A stretch of DNA of 64,000 nt, taken from Bin127 sp965203505. GTDB taxonomy: Bacteria; Chloroflexota; Dehalococcoidia; Lucifugimonadales; Lucifugimonadaceae. The position numbers and the translations under genes are program-made. The stretch is from NCBI GenBank assembly GCA_965203505.1, contig OZ241880.1, positions 1,426,001-1,490,000 on the forward strand, in the 5' to 3' direction. Below are positions 15,039 to 23,243 of the stretch, piece after piece; the stretch's first letter is position 1, and each line of letters opens with the position of its first letter. A model generated the notes under the pieces. It was not told where the DNA came from, did no database searches, and worked only from the letters and a program-made list of their open reading frames with translations.

Positions 15039-17264
15039 ATGAAACAGACTTTCATTCTTCTCGTCTTTTTGGTCGCTATGCTGACGCTAGCGTGCCGGTC
15101 TTCGGCGGATCCAACGCCTACTGCTGTGCCGCCGACGGTCATGCGGGAGGTTTTGCCGACGGGGAGGCCGGAGCCGACCACTCCCGCGCCCACTGCCACT
15201 CCATCGGTCGAGCCTGTCGTAATATCTGGCATGGCCCCAGTGATGCCGTTCACGAATATCGCGCGCGACGCCCTAGGGAAGAACGCATTCGTTAACAACT
15301 GGCACCCCGGTTCCGCGTTCTTCGACTTTGATCGCGATGGTGACATCGACATCTACATCACCCAAGCCAACTCGGACTCCGAGTTTCCTGAATCGCCGGG
15401 CGGGCCAAATCTGTTGTTCCGCAATGATCGCAACAACGAATTTACGGAAGTTGGTGAGGATCTTGGCGCCGATCTTTCGCTCGCCAATAGCACCGCGGTA
15501 GCCGCGTGCGATTTCGACAACGACGGCTATCAAGACTTGTACGTAGCTGGTTATGGATTGATCGGAGATGAACTGGATTATCGGTCGGCAGTAGGAAATG
15601 AGGCTCTGACGAACGCGATCAAGGATCGGTTGCTCAGAAATGTTGAGGGAAAGCGGTTCGAGGAGATTACGGATTCTGCGTTCGGGGACGACGTGAACGT
15701 GCAGTCCGCGATCACGATCGCGTGTGGCGACGTGAACAACGATGGCTGGACTGACGTATTCGTTGGTAACCGTCTGGACCAAGACTTCATTCGGTTCGAC
15801 GATCCTAGGCACCACGGGCACTACAACCGCCTCTACATGAACAACGGTGACCTGACCTTTGACGATGTCACGGAATCGGCTGGTCTCAAAAGCCCTCCCA
15901 TCAAAATGCTTGATCCAGGGGGTGTGCCGATGCTGTGGGAGGACCCGGAAACGGGTGAGATGGTGCGTGGTTACGATGCGTCGTTACAGGATGCGAATGG
16001 AAACCGAATCGGAGACCCGACAGGGCAAACGTTGGCGTCTATGTTCTTCGATCATGATTCGGATGGCGATTTAGATCTTTGGTTGGCTGACGATGGTGAC
16101 ACGCTGAAGGTCTATCGGAACGACACTGACGCAAGTGGAGTCCGATTTGAATCAATCGAATCGGAGATGGGCGTTGATACGGTTGGGGCTTGGATGGGCT
16201 TTGCTTTGGGCGACTATGACTCGGATGCGGATCTGGACATCTTCATCACGAACATTGGTTATCACTTCTTGCTCTACGACATCCCGCCGGTGCCATCAGG
16301 TGACTGTGCTTACAGCCACGCTTGGGGATGGGGTACCTGTTACCACTTCTTGCTACGCAACGACGGAGTGAAGGAAGATGCCGAAGTCGGGATGATCGGG
16401 GATTTCAAAAACGTTGCACCCGAAACTAGCGTCGCTACGAGCCAAGCTTTTCCGCCCGAATCTCTCGATCCGAACAATATTCTCCCGGTTTGGGAAGATG
16501 TCGAACAGCCGGTGGGATTGGCGGCTTACGACTTCGGATTCGGAACCGCGTTCTTCGATTATGAGAACGACGGCGATCAAGACCTTTATTGGTTAGGCGC
16601 GATGGGCGGTCGTGGGGAAGGTCCCAATGGCTTCAAGTACACCGGTTCGGGCCGTATGTTGCGCGGCGATGGTGCGGGAAGTTTCGAAGACATCACAGTT
16701 GAATCTCGTTTGCTGGACATCCAAGGTGTCAATTACGGCGTGGTCGATCCGAACAGCGCTGATTTCGACCGGGACCGTCAACGGATGGATCGGAAGTTCC
16801 ACGAAAACGGCAAGGGGCTCGCAAAGTGCGATTTAAATGGTGATGGCACCGTAGACCTTCTGGGGACGAACAGCAACGGTCCGGTATTTATTGCGGAAAA
16901 GACGATCGATTTCTTCCGCGGCCCTCTGTTTCTGTGGATGAGTAATGCGAGCGAAGGCAACTGGATCACGTTGAAATTGACCGGTCGACAAAGCATAGAC
17001 GGCACTGGTAGCAACGCGGACGGAATCGGTGCCAGGGTCAAGGTGATCGCAGACGTTGATGGATCCGGCGAGCCTAGGACACAGGTTCAAGACGTGTTGG
17101 GAAGTTCATCGTTCTTGAGCATGAACTGTATCGACCCTCACTTTGGGTTGGGCAGCGCGACGAAAGTGGACCGAATCGAAATTCAGTGGCCGAGCGGAGT
17201 GTTACAGGTGGCCGAGGACATCGAACCTAACCAGACCGTTGAGATAGTTGAACCCGCTGGATGA
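15039..17264 (+). CDS. CRTAC1-like FG-GAP/VCBS repeat lipoprotein with ASPIC/UnbV domain
   Basis: 741 residues from the ATG at 15039, chosen because it opens a clean signal peptide with lipobox LTLAC; an upstream in-frame ATG at 14961 would bury it. After a Pro/Thr-rich linker come at least seven calcium-loop motifs of the FG-GAP/VCBS type (DFDRDGDIDIYI, DFDNDGYQDLYV, DVNNDGWTDVFV, DHDSDGDLDLWL, DYDSDADLDIFI, DYENDGDQDLYW, DLNGDGTVDLLG). These predict an extracellular beta-propeller. The C-terminus is an ASPIC/UnbV domain (NADGIGARVKV and, later, IQWPSGVLQ). Such proteins are secreted and thought to bind ligands or polysaccharide; no enzymatic activity is established. Confidence 0.88.
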   Translation: MKQTFILLVFLVAMLTLACRSSADPTPTAVPPTVMREVLPTGRPEPTTPAPTATPSVEPVVISGMAPVMPFTNIARDALGKNAFVNNWHPGSAFFDFDRDGDIDIYITQANSDSEFPESPGGPNLLFRNDRNNEFTEVGEDLGADLSLANSTAVAACDFDNDGYQDLYVAGYGLIGDELDYRSAVGNEALTNAIKDRLLRNVEGKRFEEITDSAFGDDVNVQSAITIACGDVNNDGWTDVFVGNRLDQDFIRFDDPRHHGHYNRLYMNNGDLTFDDVTESAGLKSPPIKMLDPGGVPMLWEDPETGEMVRGYDASLQDANGNRIGDPTGQTLASMFFDHDSDGDLDLWLADDGDTLKVYRNDTDASGVRFESIESEMGVDTVGAWMGFALGDYDSDADLDIFITNIGYHFLLYDIPPVPSGDCAYSHAWGWGTCYHFLLRNDGVKEDAEVGMIGDFKNVAPETSVATSQAFPPESLDPNNILPVWEDVEQPVGLAAYDFGFGTAFFDYENDGDQDLYWLGAMGGRGEGPNGFKYTGSGRMLRGDGAGSFEDITVESRLLDIQGVNYGVVDPNSADFDRDRQRMDRKFHENGKGLAKCDLNGDGTVDLLGTNSNGPVFIAEKTIDFFRGPLFLWMSNASEGNWITLKLTGRQSIDGTGSNADGIGARVKVIADVDGSGEPRTQVQDVLGSSSFLSMNCIDPHFGLGSATKVDRIEIQWPSGVLQVAEDIEPNQTVEIVEPAG

Positions 17265-17279
17265 CGCTGCGGAGCGAGG

Positions 17280-18332
17280 TCAACTGGTCGGTTCAGCGGT
17301 CTCGAAGACCGGATACTCGAAGGACCTGCCGATGTCAGGGTCGTCCGCGACAGGCGTATCGCTGTATAGGAAGCAGCTTGCCAATTGGTTAGGGCCGAGC
17401 GCGTATAGCGGAGGTGCAGACGCTGTGCATTCGTCCATCGCGAATTTGCATCGCGGTGCGAATTTGCATTGATCGGTGACTAACGAGCTTTCGTCCGCCC
17501 GTTCCACCGATTCGTCGTCTTCTTCGCCCCACGCTGCTTTCGGATCTGGCTGAGGAACTGAATCGATCAGCAGCTGCGTGTAAGGATGTTTGGGGTTCTG
17601 AATTACTTCCTCAACGCTGCCGGCTTCCGCAACTGCGCCACGATACATGACGATGATGTTGTCGCACATCTGGTACGCAGTGGTCAGATCGTGCGTGATG
17701 TATATGACGGAAATCCCGAAATCTCGGTTTAGGTCGCGGATGCTGCGCAATATCGTCGCGCGTAGCGATGCGTCGACCATCGATACGGGTTCATCAGCCA
17801 AGATAATTCGGGGGCGCAAAAGCAGTGCTCTCGCCACCATGACGCGTTGTCGTTGCCCCCCACTCAACTGGTGCGGATATCGCCCTAATGTTTCGTCGGG
17901 TTGCAATCCCACCATTCGTAGTGATTCGTTAATGCGTTCGCTTCTTTCTTGGGCGTTGCCAGCTAATTTGAAGTTGCGAATAGGACGATGTAGGACATGG
18001 TCTACGGTGTAGAAGGGGTTGTACGCCTCGAACGGGTCTTGGAAGATAGGCTGCACCTCGCGCCTGAAATTCAACCAATCTCTTGATCTCATCTTCTGCA
18101 CATCGTCGCCTTGGTACAACACCTGCCCAACAGTCGGCGGAATGACGCCCAGAAGCAATCTCGCCAAGGTGGTTTTGCCACTACCGCTTTCGCCTGCGAT
18201 TGCGGTTATAGTCGGACGGTCTTCAGGGATCGCAAAAGACACGTCCTGCACGGCGATCGTGACGTTCGAGCGATTGAAAAACCCGCCGCCGAAGATCTTC
18301 GAAACGTTTTGCAGTTCGAGTAGGTTAGCCAT
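17280..18332 (-). CDS. oppF: Peptide-type ABC transporter ATP-binding protein, OppF/DppF family
   Basis: 350 residues, cytoplasmic ATPase. Walker A is GESGSGKTT, the signature is LSGGQRQRVMVARAL, Walker B is IILADEPVSMVD, and the switch His is in YITHD. The C-terminal extension carries the oligopeptide-family Cys pattern (QCKFAPRCKFAMDEC and a later SCFLY). It overlaps the OppD gene by 8 bp and presumably forms the OppD-OppF heterodimer. No permease adjoins this pair, so it is likely the shared motor of the DppBC-type permeases encoded between 2.4 and 9.9 kb. Confidence 0.93.
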   Translation of the reverse strand: MANLLELQNVSKIFGGGFFNRSNVTIAVQDVSFAIPEDRPTITAIAGESGSGKTTLARLLLGVIPPTVGQVLYQGDDVQKMRSRDWLNFRREVQPIFQDPFEAYNPFYTVDHVLHRPIRNFKLAGNAQERSERINESLRMVGLQPDETLGRYPHQLSGGQRQRVMVARALLLRPRIILADEPVSMVDASLRATILRSIRDLNRDFGISVIYITHDLTTAYQMCDNIIVMYRGAVAEAGSVEEVIQNPKHPYTQLLIDSVPQPDPKAAWGEEDDESVERADESSLVTDQCKFAPRCKFAMDECTASAPPLYALGPNQLASCFLYSDTPVADDPDIGRSFEYPVFETAEPTS

Positions 18333-19431
18333 TCGATATCGCTTCAGTATGCAGGTGGCATGCCGTTCGCCAGTTCGGTCTGACTTCTATATCCAACGGA
18401 TCCGTGTCGCGGCAAACATCCATGGCGGAAGGGCAGCGCGGATAGAAAGCGCAGCCGGTTGGCAGATTCAGTAGACGCGGCGGCATGCCAGGTATCCCGA
18501 CAAATTCCTTCTTCTGGCTGAAAGAGGGCAGGCTGTCGATCAGCAGCTTCGTGTACGGATGTTGCGGGTCCTCAAATATCTGGTCCACGGGCCCCAATTC
18601 AACCAGCCTGCCGGCGTACATCACGCCGATCGTGTTGGCGAACTGTGCCACCAATCCCATGTCGTGTCCGACCAAGATGACGGCGGCATCGATACCAGAC
18701 TGAAGTCGCCCTAGCGTCTGCATGATCTGGCGTTGAACGACAACATCCAATGCGCTCGTTGGTTCGTCTGCGAGTATCACTTTGGGCGAAAGACAGGTGG
18801 CGATGGCCAGGACGGCTCTTTGTTTCATACCGCCGCTGAGTTCGTGCGGATACATGCTTGCGACGGCTGGCGATAATCCGACGCTAGTCATCAAATCCGC
18901 CACTTTTTCGCGCAGCTCGCTTCGCGTCGGTTTCTTCATCAGAGATCCGTCGGAATTGGCTTGGGCAAATGCCGATCCTGTTGAATTGCTGCGCGACGTT
19001 GCGGACTCCTCTACGACGTGATCTAAGATTCCGTCAATGATTTGTTTCTCGATGCGCACCACCGGGTTCAGCGAGTTCATCGCACCTTGCGGCACGAGCG
19101 CGATCTCAGCCAACCGTGCCCGGCGCATCTCGTCTTCGCTCAATTCAAGCAAGTCTCTCGGGCCGAGATAGATGCTGCCCGATACGATTTTCCCGGGCGG
19201 CCGAGTCATCCGCATCAGTGCAGTGGCCATCGTGCTCTTGCCACTGCCTGACTCTCCGACTAGCGCGAGTCGTTCGCCAGCTTTGAGGTCGAAGGAAACG
19301 CCATTGACCGCTTTGACGTCGCCCGCCATCGTCTCGTAGTAGACATGGAGGTCTTCGACGCGAAGGACGACTTCTTGTGATTCGTCTGAGGTAGTTGCGG
19401 TTGTTGGATTAGGAACTGTCGCCGTCGTCAT
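18325..19431 (-). CDS. oppD: Peptide-type ABC transporter ATP-binding protein, OppD/DppD family
   Basis: 368 residues. Walker A GESGSGKST, signature LSGGMKQRAVLAIA, Walker B VILADEPTSALD and H-loop LVGHD are intact. The C-terminal family segment (GCAFYPRCPSAMDVCRDTDP) is present. Between Walker A and the signature there is a 30-40-residue Ser/Thr-rich insertion (around SATSRSNSTGSAFAQ) that most OppD proteins lack. First gene of the oppD-oppF pair. Confidence 0.93.
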   Translation of the reverse strand: MTTATVPNPTTATTSDESQEVVLRVEDLHVYYETMAGDVKAVNGVSFDLKAGERLALVGESGSGKSTMATALMRMTRPPGKIVSGSIYLGPRDLLELSEDEMRRARLAEIALVPQGAMNSLNPVVRIEKQIIDGILDHVVEESATSRSNSTGSAFAQANSDGSLMKKPTRSELREKVADLMTSVGLSPAVASMYPHELSGGMKQRAVLAIATCLSPKVILADEPTSALDVVVQRQIMQTLGRLQSGIDAAVILVGHDMGLVAQFANTIGVMYAGRLVELGPVDQIFEDPQHPYTKLLIDSLPSFSQKKEFVGIPGMPPRLLNLPTGCAFYPRCPSAMDVCRDTDPLDIEVRPNWRTACHLHTEAISNG

Positions 19432-19570
19432 GGATGGTCACAGGTTCGGAGATTCATGCGCTTAGCGCAGTATACAACCTTTGAATCGGACGTTCCAATT
19501 GTGCGCTTCGGCAGTGGAAGATTCGGATTGCTTTATCATGGGAATCATTCGATAGGAGACGCGATCGCGC

Positions 19571-19840
19571 ATGAATAAACTGCACATTCCGAACGAATTC
19601 GTAGAGTGGGTTTTCGTCATTCTCGGCGTTACCGTAGCGGGATTGGCTGGAGCCGGTATCAAAACATGGCTGGACAACCAATTGGACGGTTCAGGCGTTG
19701 AAGGATGGGCTCCGGGAGTTGCAGCGCTGGTCGTGTTTTTCGTGCTGGCGGCTCCAGTCTATTTTTGGGCGTCTCGAAGCGCGCGCCGTCGCGGCGAAGC
19801 CCCATCGTCTGCTGAGGATGACGAAGTATCGGAAGACTGA
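19571..19840 (+). CDS. Small two-helix membrane protein, unknown
   Basis: 89 residues. Two hydrophobic helices (VFVILGVTVAGLAGAGI and GVAALVVFFVLAAPVYFWA) flank a short polar loop, followed by a basic patch (SRSARRRGE) and an acidic C-terminus (SSAEDDEVSED). A ribosome site (aggag at 19555-19559) precedes the ATG by 11 nt. The basic patch after helix two predicts a cytoplasmic C-terminus. No family recognised. Confidence 0.6.
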   Translation: MNKLHIPNEFVEWVFVILGVTVAGLAGAGIKTWLDNQLDGSGVEGWAPGVAALVVFFVLAAPVYFWASRSARRRGEAPSSAEDDEVSED

Positions 19841-19893
19841 TTCGTCGCGCCATTAGGCGTCCCAAACATTTAGCACCCGAACTGGAATATCTC

Positions 19894-20904
19894 ATGCCCG
19901 AACTCATCAATCGAAGCTGGACGTTGGCGAACCGACCAGTCGGTTACCCGCAAGAAAGCGATTTCGCTATAACGGAAACCGAGGTTGCCGATCCTCGTCA
20001 CGGTGAAATCCTCGTTCGAACCCTGTATCTTTCGCTAGATCCGTACATGCGTGGGCGTCTACGTGATCGAAGATCTTATGCAGTGCCGGTTGGGATCGGC
20101 GATGTGATTGTAGGAGAGGGTGTCGGCCGAGTCATCGCTTCTCAGAGCGATGATGTTTCAGTCGGAGACATTGTGGCGTGCCAGACCGGGTGGCAGGAGT
20201 ACTCGGTCGTACCGGCACATACTGCAAGGATTGTGGATCCTGAGGTCGCGCCGATATCGACGGCGCTCGGCGTCATTGGCATGCCCGGCCTTACGGCGTA
20301 TCACGGCCTGTTGGCTGTAGGACGTCCGCGGCCCGGCGAGACAGTGCTGGTTTCAGCAGCCTCGGGTGCGGTCGGTGCTGTCGTAGGACAGATCGCGAAG
20401 ATGAACGGATGCCGCGCGATCGGGACGGTGGGTTCAGAGGAGAAGGCTAACTATTGCACCCAAGAACTAGGGTTTGACGCGGCGATCAACTACAAGACCG
20501 AGAATGTGTCCGCACGTTTGACCGAACTGGCACCTGACGGTATCGACATATATTTTGACAACGTGGGCGGTTTCGTGACCGATGCGGCGATCGAAAACTT
20601 GGCGTTCCGGGGCCGCGTGCTCATTTGCGGACAGATATCCCAATACAACTTGGAAGAGCCGGAAATGGGGCCGCGCAATCTCTGGACTCTGATTACCAAA
20701 CAGGCCCGGATAGAGGGGTTTTTGGTCTTCGACTTCCAGCTTGATCATGATGTTGGCCGCGCCCGACTCGCTTCGTGGGTGCGTGACGGGTCGTTGAAAT
20801 ATAGAGAAGACATTGTGGACGGGTTCGAACAGGCGCCGCGAGCGTTTATCGGCTTGATGAACGGAGCCAACTTTGGCAAACTTCTAGTCAAGATGTCGGA
20901 TTAG
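19894..20904 (+). CDS. NADP-dependent MDR-family oxidoreductase (zinc-independent)
   Basis: 336 residues of the medium-chain reductase family, leukotriene B4 dehydrogenase/CurA-like branch. The N-terminal GroES-like domain contains SLDPYMRGRL, characteristic of this branch. The Rossmann domain has VSAASGAVGAVVGQIAKMNGCRAIGTVGSEEK, with Gly-rich nucleotide site, followed by FDNVGG. No catalytic or structural zinc cysteines are seen. These enzymes reduce activated double bonds of enones using NADPH. The gene appears monocistronic, between a small membrane protein and tRNA-Gly. Confidence 0.9.
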   Translation: MPELINRSWTLANRPVGYPQESDFAITETEVADPRHGEILVRTLYLSLDPYMRGRLRDRRSYAVPVGIGDVIVGEGVGRVIASQSDDVSVGDIVACQTGWQEYSVVPAHTARIVDPEVAPISTALGVIGMPGLTAYHGLLAVGRPRPGETVLVSAASGAVGAVVGQIAKMNGCRAIGTVGSEEKANYCTQELGFDAAINYKTENVSARLTELAPDGIDIYFDNVGGFVTDAAIENLAFRGRVLICGQISQYNLEEPEMGPRNLWTLITKQARIEGFLVFDFQLDHDVGRARLASWVRDGSLKYREDIVDGFEQAPRAFIGLMNGANFGKLLVKMSD

Positions 20905-20982
20905 TCACGAAGCGGTAATGGGCTTTCGAGCTCTTGGTTGTGTGCACGATTTCTTGGCATGATGCATAATCATGCTTAACGA

Positions 20983-21057
20983 GCGGAAGTAGCTCAGTGG
21001 TAGAGCATCTCCTTGCCAAGGAGAAGGCCGCGGGTTCGAACCCCGTCTTCCGCTCCA
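20983..21057 (+). tRNA. tRNA-Gly (GCC)
   Basis: A complete cloverleaf. The acceptor GCGGAAG pairs with CTTCCGC. The D arm is GCTCAGTGGTAGAGC, the anticodon stem TCTCC/GGAGA encloses TTGCCAA (anticodon GCC), and the T arm is GCGGGTTCGAACCCCGT. The CCA end is encoded (21055-21057). Confidence 0.97.
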
Positions 21058-21125
21058 TCCCCCCAATTGGCAACCGCGGTTCAATCGTGCGTGTTGCCAA
21101 TCCCCGGTTCATTAGGTGCCAGTCT

Positions 21126-21950
21126 CTAGACGTCGGGCATGATTCCCTCGGCAGCGTCGGCAGCGATTTGGCGTTGTTGTTCCGTGAACGAGTCGTCGCT
21201 GGCGATCCATTGCAGATAGTCCGGATGAAGTTCGCTCATGTCATATAGCGTGTGGCCCCTGTAACGGCCGAAGTTGATTATTGGATCACCTGAATCCGAA
21301 AGGGTGAATCTTCCTTGATCGTCGATGAAGTTGGAATCTTCTGTTTGCGCTGTCCAAGTCGCCAATGATGCGGGGTCTCTCGGTAAGTCAGGATTCAGTC
21401 GCAACTGACCGGCGATGATTAACCTGGCGGCGTTGACGGAGGTTTCAGCGTCCAACGGGCGCGATACGTCTCCGCCGACGAATCGGCGATATGCGGCTTC
21501 GAAATCCCTTGGCTCCAAGCGGTGGTAAATCTCCATCGCGTCGACTACCGTGTGTTCGTCGGGATTGAAATCGATCCCTGAGTATTCGAATTCACGTCTC
21601 AACACTTTGAGGTGAAACCTGCGGATGCCGAAACCCGCAAGATCGCAGCCTTCTAGGTGTTGTGCCAAGGACGCAGCGTACGCGGCGAACGGTTGGGCGT
21701 CAGCGACGTCTTCGTCGGCGATTCCATGAAAAGAGGTTGCGCCTGGCGATATTGGCGACATCGGATTAACGATATGAGATCGTAAAGTTTCGGAACCGTC
21801 GGGTTCAATCCTCAGTGTCGACAGTCTGACGATGCGTGCGGTGCGCTGGTCGGGGCCGGTGGTCTGGATGTCGAGAAATACGATAGGTCGATGCAGTGCA
21901 AGTTCGTCGCTCCTATCAATTTCAGGATTCACGATAGGTTGATCTGGCAT
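21126..21950 (-). CDS. DnaQ/RNase T-fold exonuclease-like protein, catalytic residues degenerate
   Basis: 274 residues. The fold and spacing match DEDDh 3'-5' exonuclease-domain proteins that carry a C-terminal FGRYRGHTLYDM...YLQWI segment. However, motif I reads DIQTTG (residues 27-32) instead of DxETTG, so the second acidic ligand is Gln. Motif II reads GIRRFHL with His113 where the metal-binding Asp is expected. Motif III has Leu166 and Ser171 in place of the catalytic His and Asp. Only the first Asp appears retained. The protein may bind nucleic acid or nucleotides without cleaving. It is a single gene between tRNA-Gly and tRNA-Leu. Domain identity is fairly sure, inactivity is inference. 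Confidence 0.75.
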   Translation of the reverse strand: MPDQPIVNPEIDRSDELALHRPIVFLDIQTTGPDQRTARIVRLSTLRIEPDGSETLRSHIVNPMSPISPGATSFHGIADEDVADAQPFAAYAASLAQHLEGCDLAGFGIRRFHLKVLRREFEYSGIDFNPDEHTVVDAMEIYHRLEPRDFEAAYRRFVGGDVSRPLDAETSVNAARLIIAGQLRLNPDLPRDPASLATWTAQTEDSNFIDDQGRFTLSDSGDPIINFGRYRGHTLYDMSELHPDYLQWIASDDSFTEQQRQIAADAAEGIMPDV

Positions 21951-22093
21951 CCGCGTAAACCTCTGTAAAACGTAGTTTTAACTCAATGACACAAGCTTAC
22001 TACGTGCATGACGTGTGTGAACAGGCACTTGGCGAAGAGGAGGCGTCTTGATTAGAGACTGCAATGCCCGATTTAGAATTAAGGAATCGGTTT

Positions 22094-22181
<88 letters not shown>

Positions 22182-22217
22182 GGAGCGATTGAGGTCAAGA
22201 ATATCGCTATGGCAGGT

Positions 22218-22466
22218 TTATCTAGAGCGAGTAGTTCGGCGACCCACGATTGCGCGTCCAGCACGTGATTGATTGTCGCTGAGTTTTCGTATCTCGCTGA
22301 GAATAGTCTTCTGACCAGCTTCCAAGTTGTTAAGAGATTTGTTGGTTTCAACCTGCTGAGTTTTGATCTCGGTGATGTCCCGTTTGATTCCGGTGACATC
22401 CTTACGGATCTCACTGACATCGCTCTCAATCTTAGAAAGTCTGATCCTGTTGTCCTCCACCTGCAT
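22218..22466 (-). CDS. Small coiled-coil protein, unknown
   Basis: 82 residues, almost wholly heptad-like: IRLSKIESDVSEIRKDV and IKRDITEIKTQQ alternate hydrophobic and charged positions, predicting a long helix that oligomerises. The C-terminus is basic (GRRTTRSR). A near-consensus promoter lies immediately upstream, with the -10 ending 7 nt before the ATG, so the mRNA would be virtually leaderless. It sits inside the suspected integrated remnant next to tRNA-Leu. Function not assignable. Confidence 0.5.
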   Translation of the reverse strand: MQVEDNRIRLSKIESDVSEIRKDVTGIKRDITEIKTQQVETNKSLNNLEAGQKTILSEIRKLSDNQSRAGRAIVGRRTTRSR

Positions 22467-22473
22467 GCCGTCA

Positions 22474-22503
22474 ATAGTACCGGGCGCGGTACTAGACTGT
22501 CAA
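22474..22503 (-). promoter_or_regulatory. Sigma70-type promoter for the coiled-coil gene
   Basis: On the minus strand TTGACA (22498-22503) and TACTAT (22474-22479) are separated by 18 bp. The start codon at 22466 lies about where transcription should begin, suggesting leaderless or very short-leader expression. Confidence 0.5.
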
Positions 22504-22859
22504 CAGAGATGGCGCTTATGCTTTTTACGCGGCTTGACCGGTTCGAATTTCTGCTGTGTTTATAGCGAGAATACGCGGTATACGTGGTTTTAAGGATCGG
22601 CAACATGGCCAGAAGAAAAAAGAGAAAAAGCGGGCGTACGGGAATGTGAACAGGTTCGAAGGATTGACGTACATCGACGAGAGCGAGAACACCGAAAATC
22701 AGGGAAGCTGGGCCCCGGAGACTGGATGCTGCCCTTGTCTGGTAGCGAAACCCAGCTACTCAGGGAGTTCCGCCATTTGACGGGCAGGTTACCGAAATAC
22801 AACAAGACGATTGACGGGAAGTTCCTTCGCCGCCGCCGACGTTAATGGTGAAGTCCCGT

Positions 22860-22872
22860 CTTCGGCACCAAC
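22860..22872 (+). repeat. Putative attR: duplicated tRNA-Leu 3' end
   Basis: Exact copy of cttcggcaccaac from the tRNA-Leu terminus, in the same orientation and preceded by a partly matching tccc-rich stretch. No tRNA structure can be built here, so it is a fragment. It marks the far border of the suspected insertion. Confidence 0.55.
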
Positions 22873-22990
22873 ACGTGAGAAAATCCTGACAATCCGAATT
22901 CCGGATGTTGCGTGCCCGTCCACCGACGAGACGTTTGCGCAACACTTTGAGCGGATCGCTGCCAACGGTTTCGCGCGCCATACCCCGTTG

Positions 22991-23030
22991 CCCCGCCCTT
23001 ATGGATTCCGGCTTTCGCCGGAATGGCGGG
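22991..23030. repeat. Dispersed hairpin repeat (attccggc-tttc-gccggaat)
   Basis: A perfect 8-bp inverted pair around TTTC (23005-23024) is flanked by outer complementary ccccgcc/ggcgggg, giving a bulged 15-bp hairpin. The core cggctttcg(c) recurs at both ends of the element at 7798-7943. It resembles ATTCC-N-GGAAT dispersed repeats found in many bacteria. No coding content is seen between 22873 and tRNA-Phe. Confidence 0.6.
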
Positions 23031-23065
23031 GTTGTGCAAAGGTCCCACTGAAGGGTTGGAGGGAA

Positions 23066-23141
23066 TGGTGCCGAGGGGCGGACTCGAACCGCCGACACAT
23101 GGATTTTCAGTCCATTGCTCTACCAGCTGAGCTACCTCGGC
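23066..23141 (-). tRNA. tRNA-Phe (GAA)
   Basis: On the minus strand the acceptor GCCGAGG pairs with CCTCGGC. The D arm is GCTCAGCTGGTAGAGC, the anticodon loop CTGAAAA gives anticodon GAA, the T arm is GGCGGTTCGAGTCCGCC, and the CCA end is encoded. Confidence 0.96.
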
Positions 23142-23243
23142 ACGGGGTGTAAACACTATTTTATCGTTGCGCCGTTGGTATAATCCAATTCTGGGTTGAA
23201 CCCCGTCGCCAAGCGACCCTCCAACACCGCCAAAGCGCCCCAC

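Larger units (their letters stand above)
22182..22859. other. Candidate decayed integrative element between tRNA-Leu direct repeats
   Basis: About 680 bp bounded by the 13-bp tRNA-end duplication. It contains one plausible small gene (coiled-coil protein on the minus strand) and, on the plus strand, short overlapping open frames. One encodes a Lys/Arg-rich start (MARRKKRKSGR at 22605) that stops early; another runs from ATG 22726 and ends GKFLRRRRR at 22845. They look like one or more broken genes. Base composition is more AT-rich than the neighbouring core genes. No integrase remains. Confidence 0.45.

Noticed and set aside
22556..22780. 74-codon GTG-start frame in the tRNA-Leu insertion
   Set aside because: Overlaps other short frames, has no ribosome site and no coherent composition; treated as part of decayed sequence rather than as a gene.
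22811..23152. 113-codon frame spanning the tRNA-Phe gene and dispersed repeat
   Set aside because: It reads through the antisense of a tRNA and a palindromic repeat, so it is not a plausible gene.
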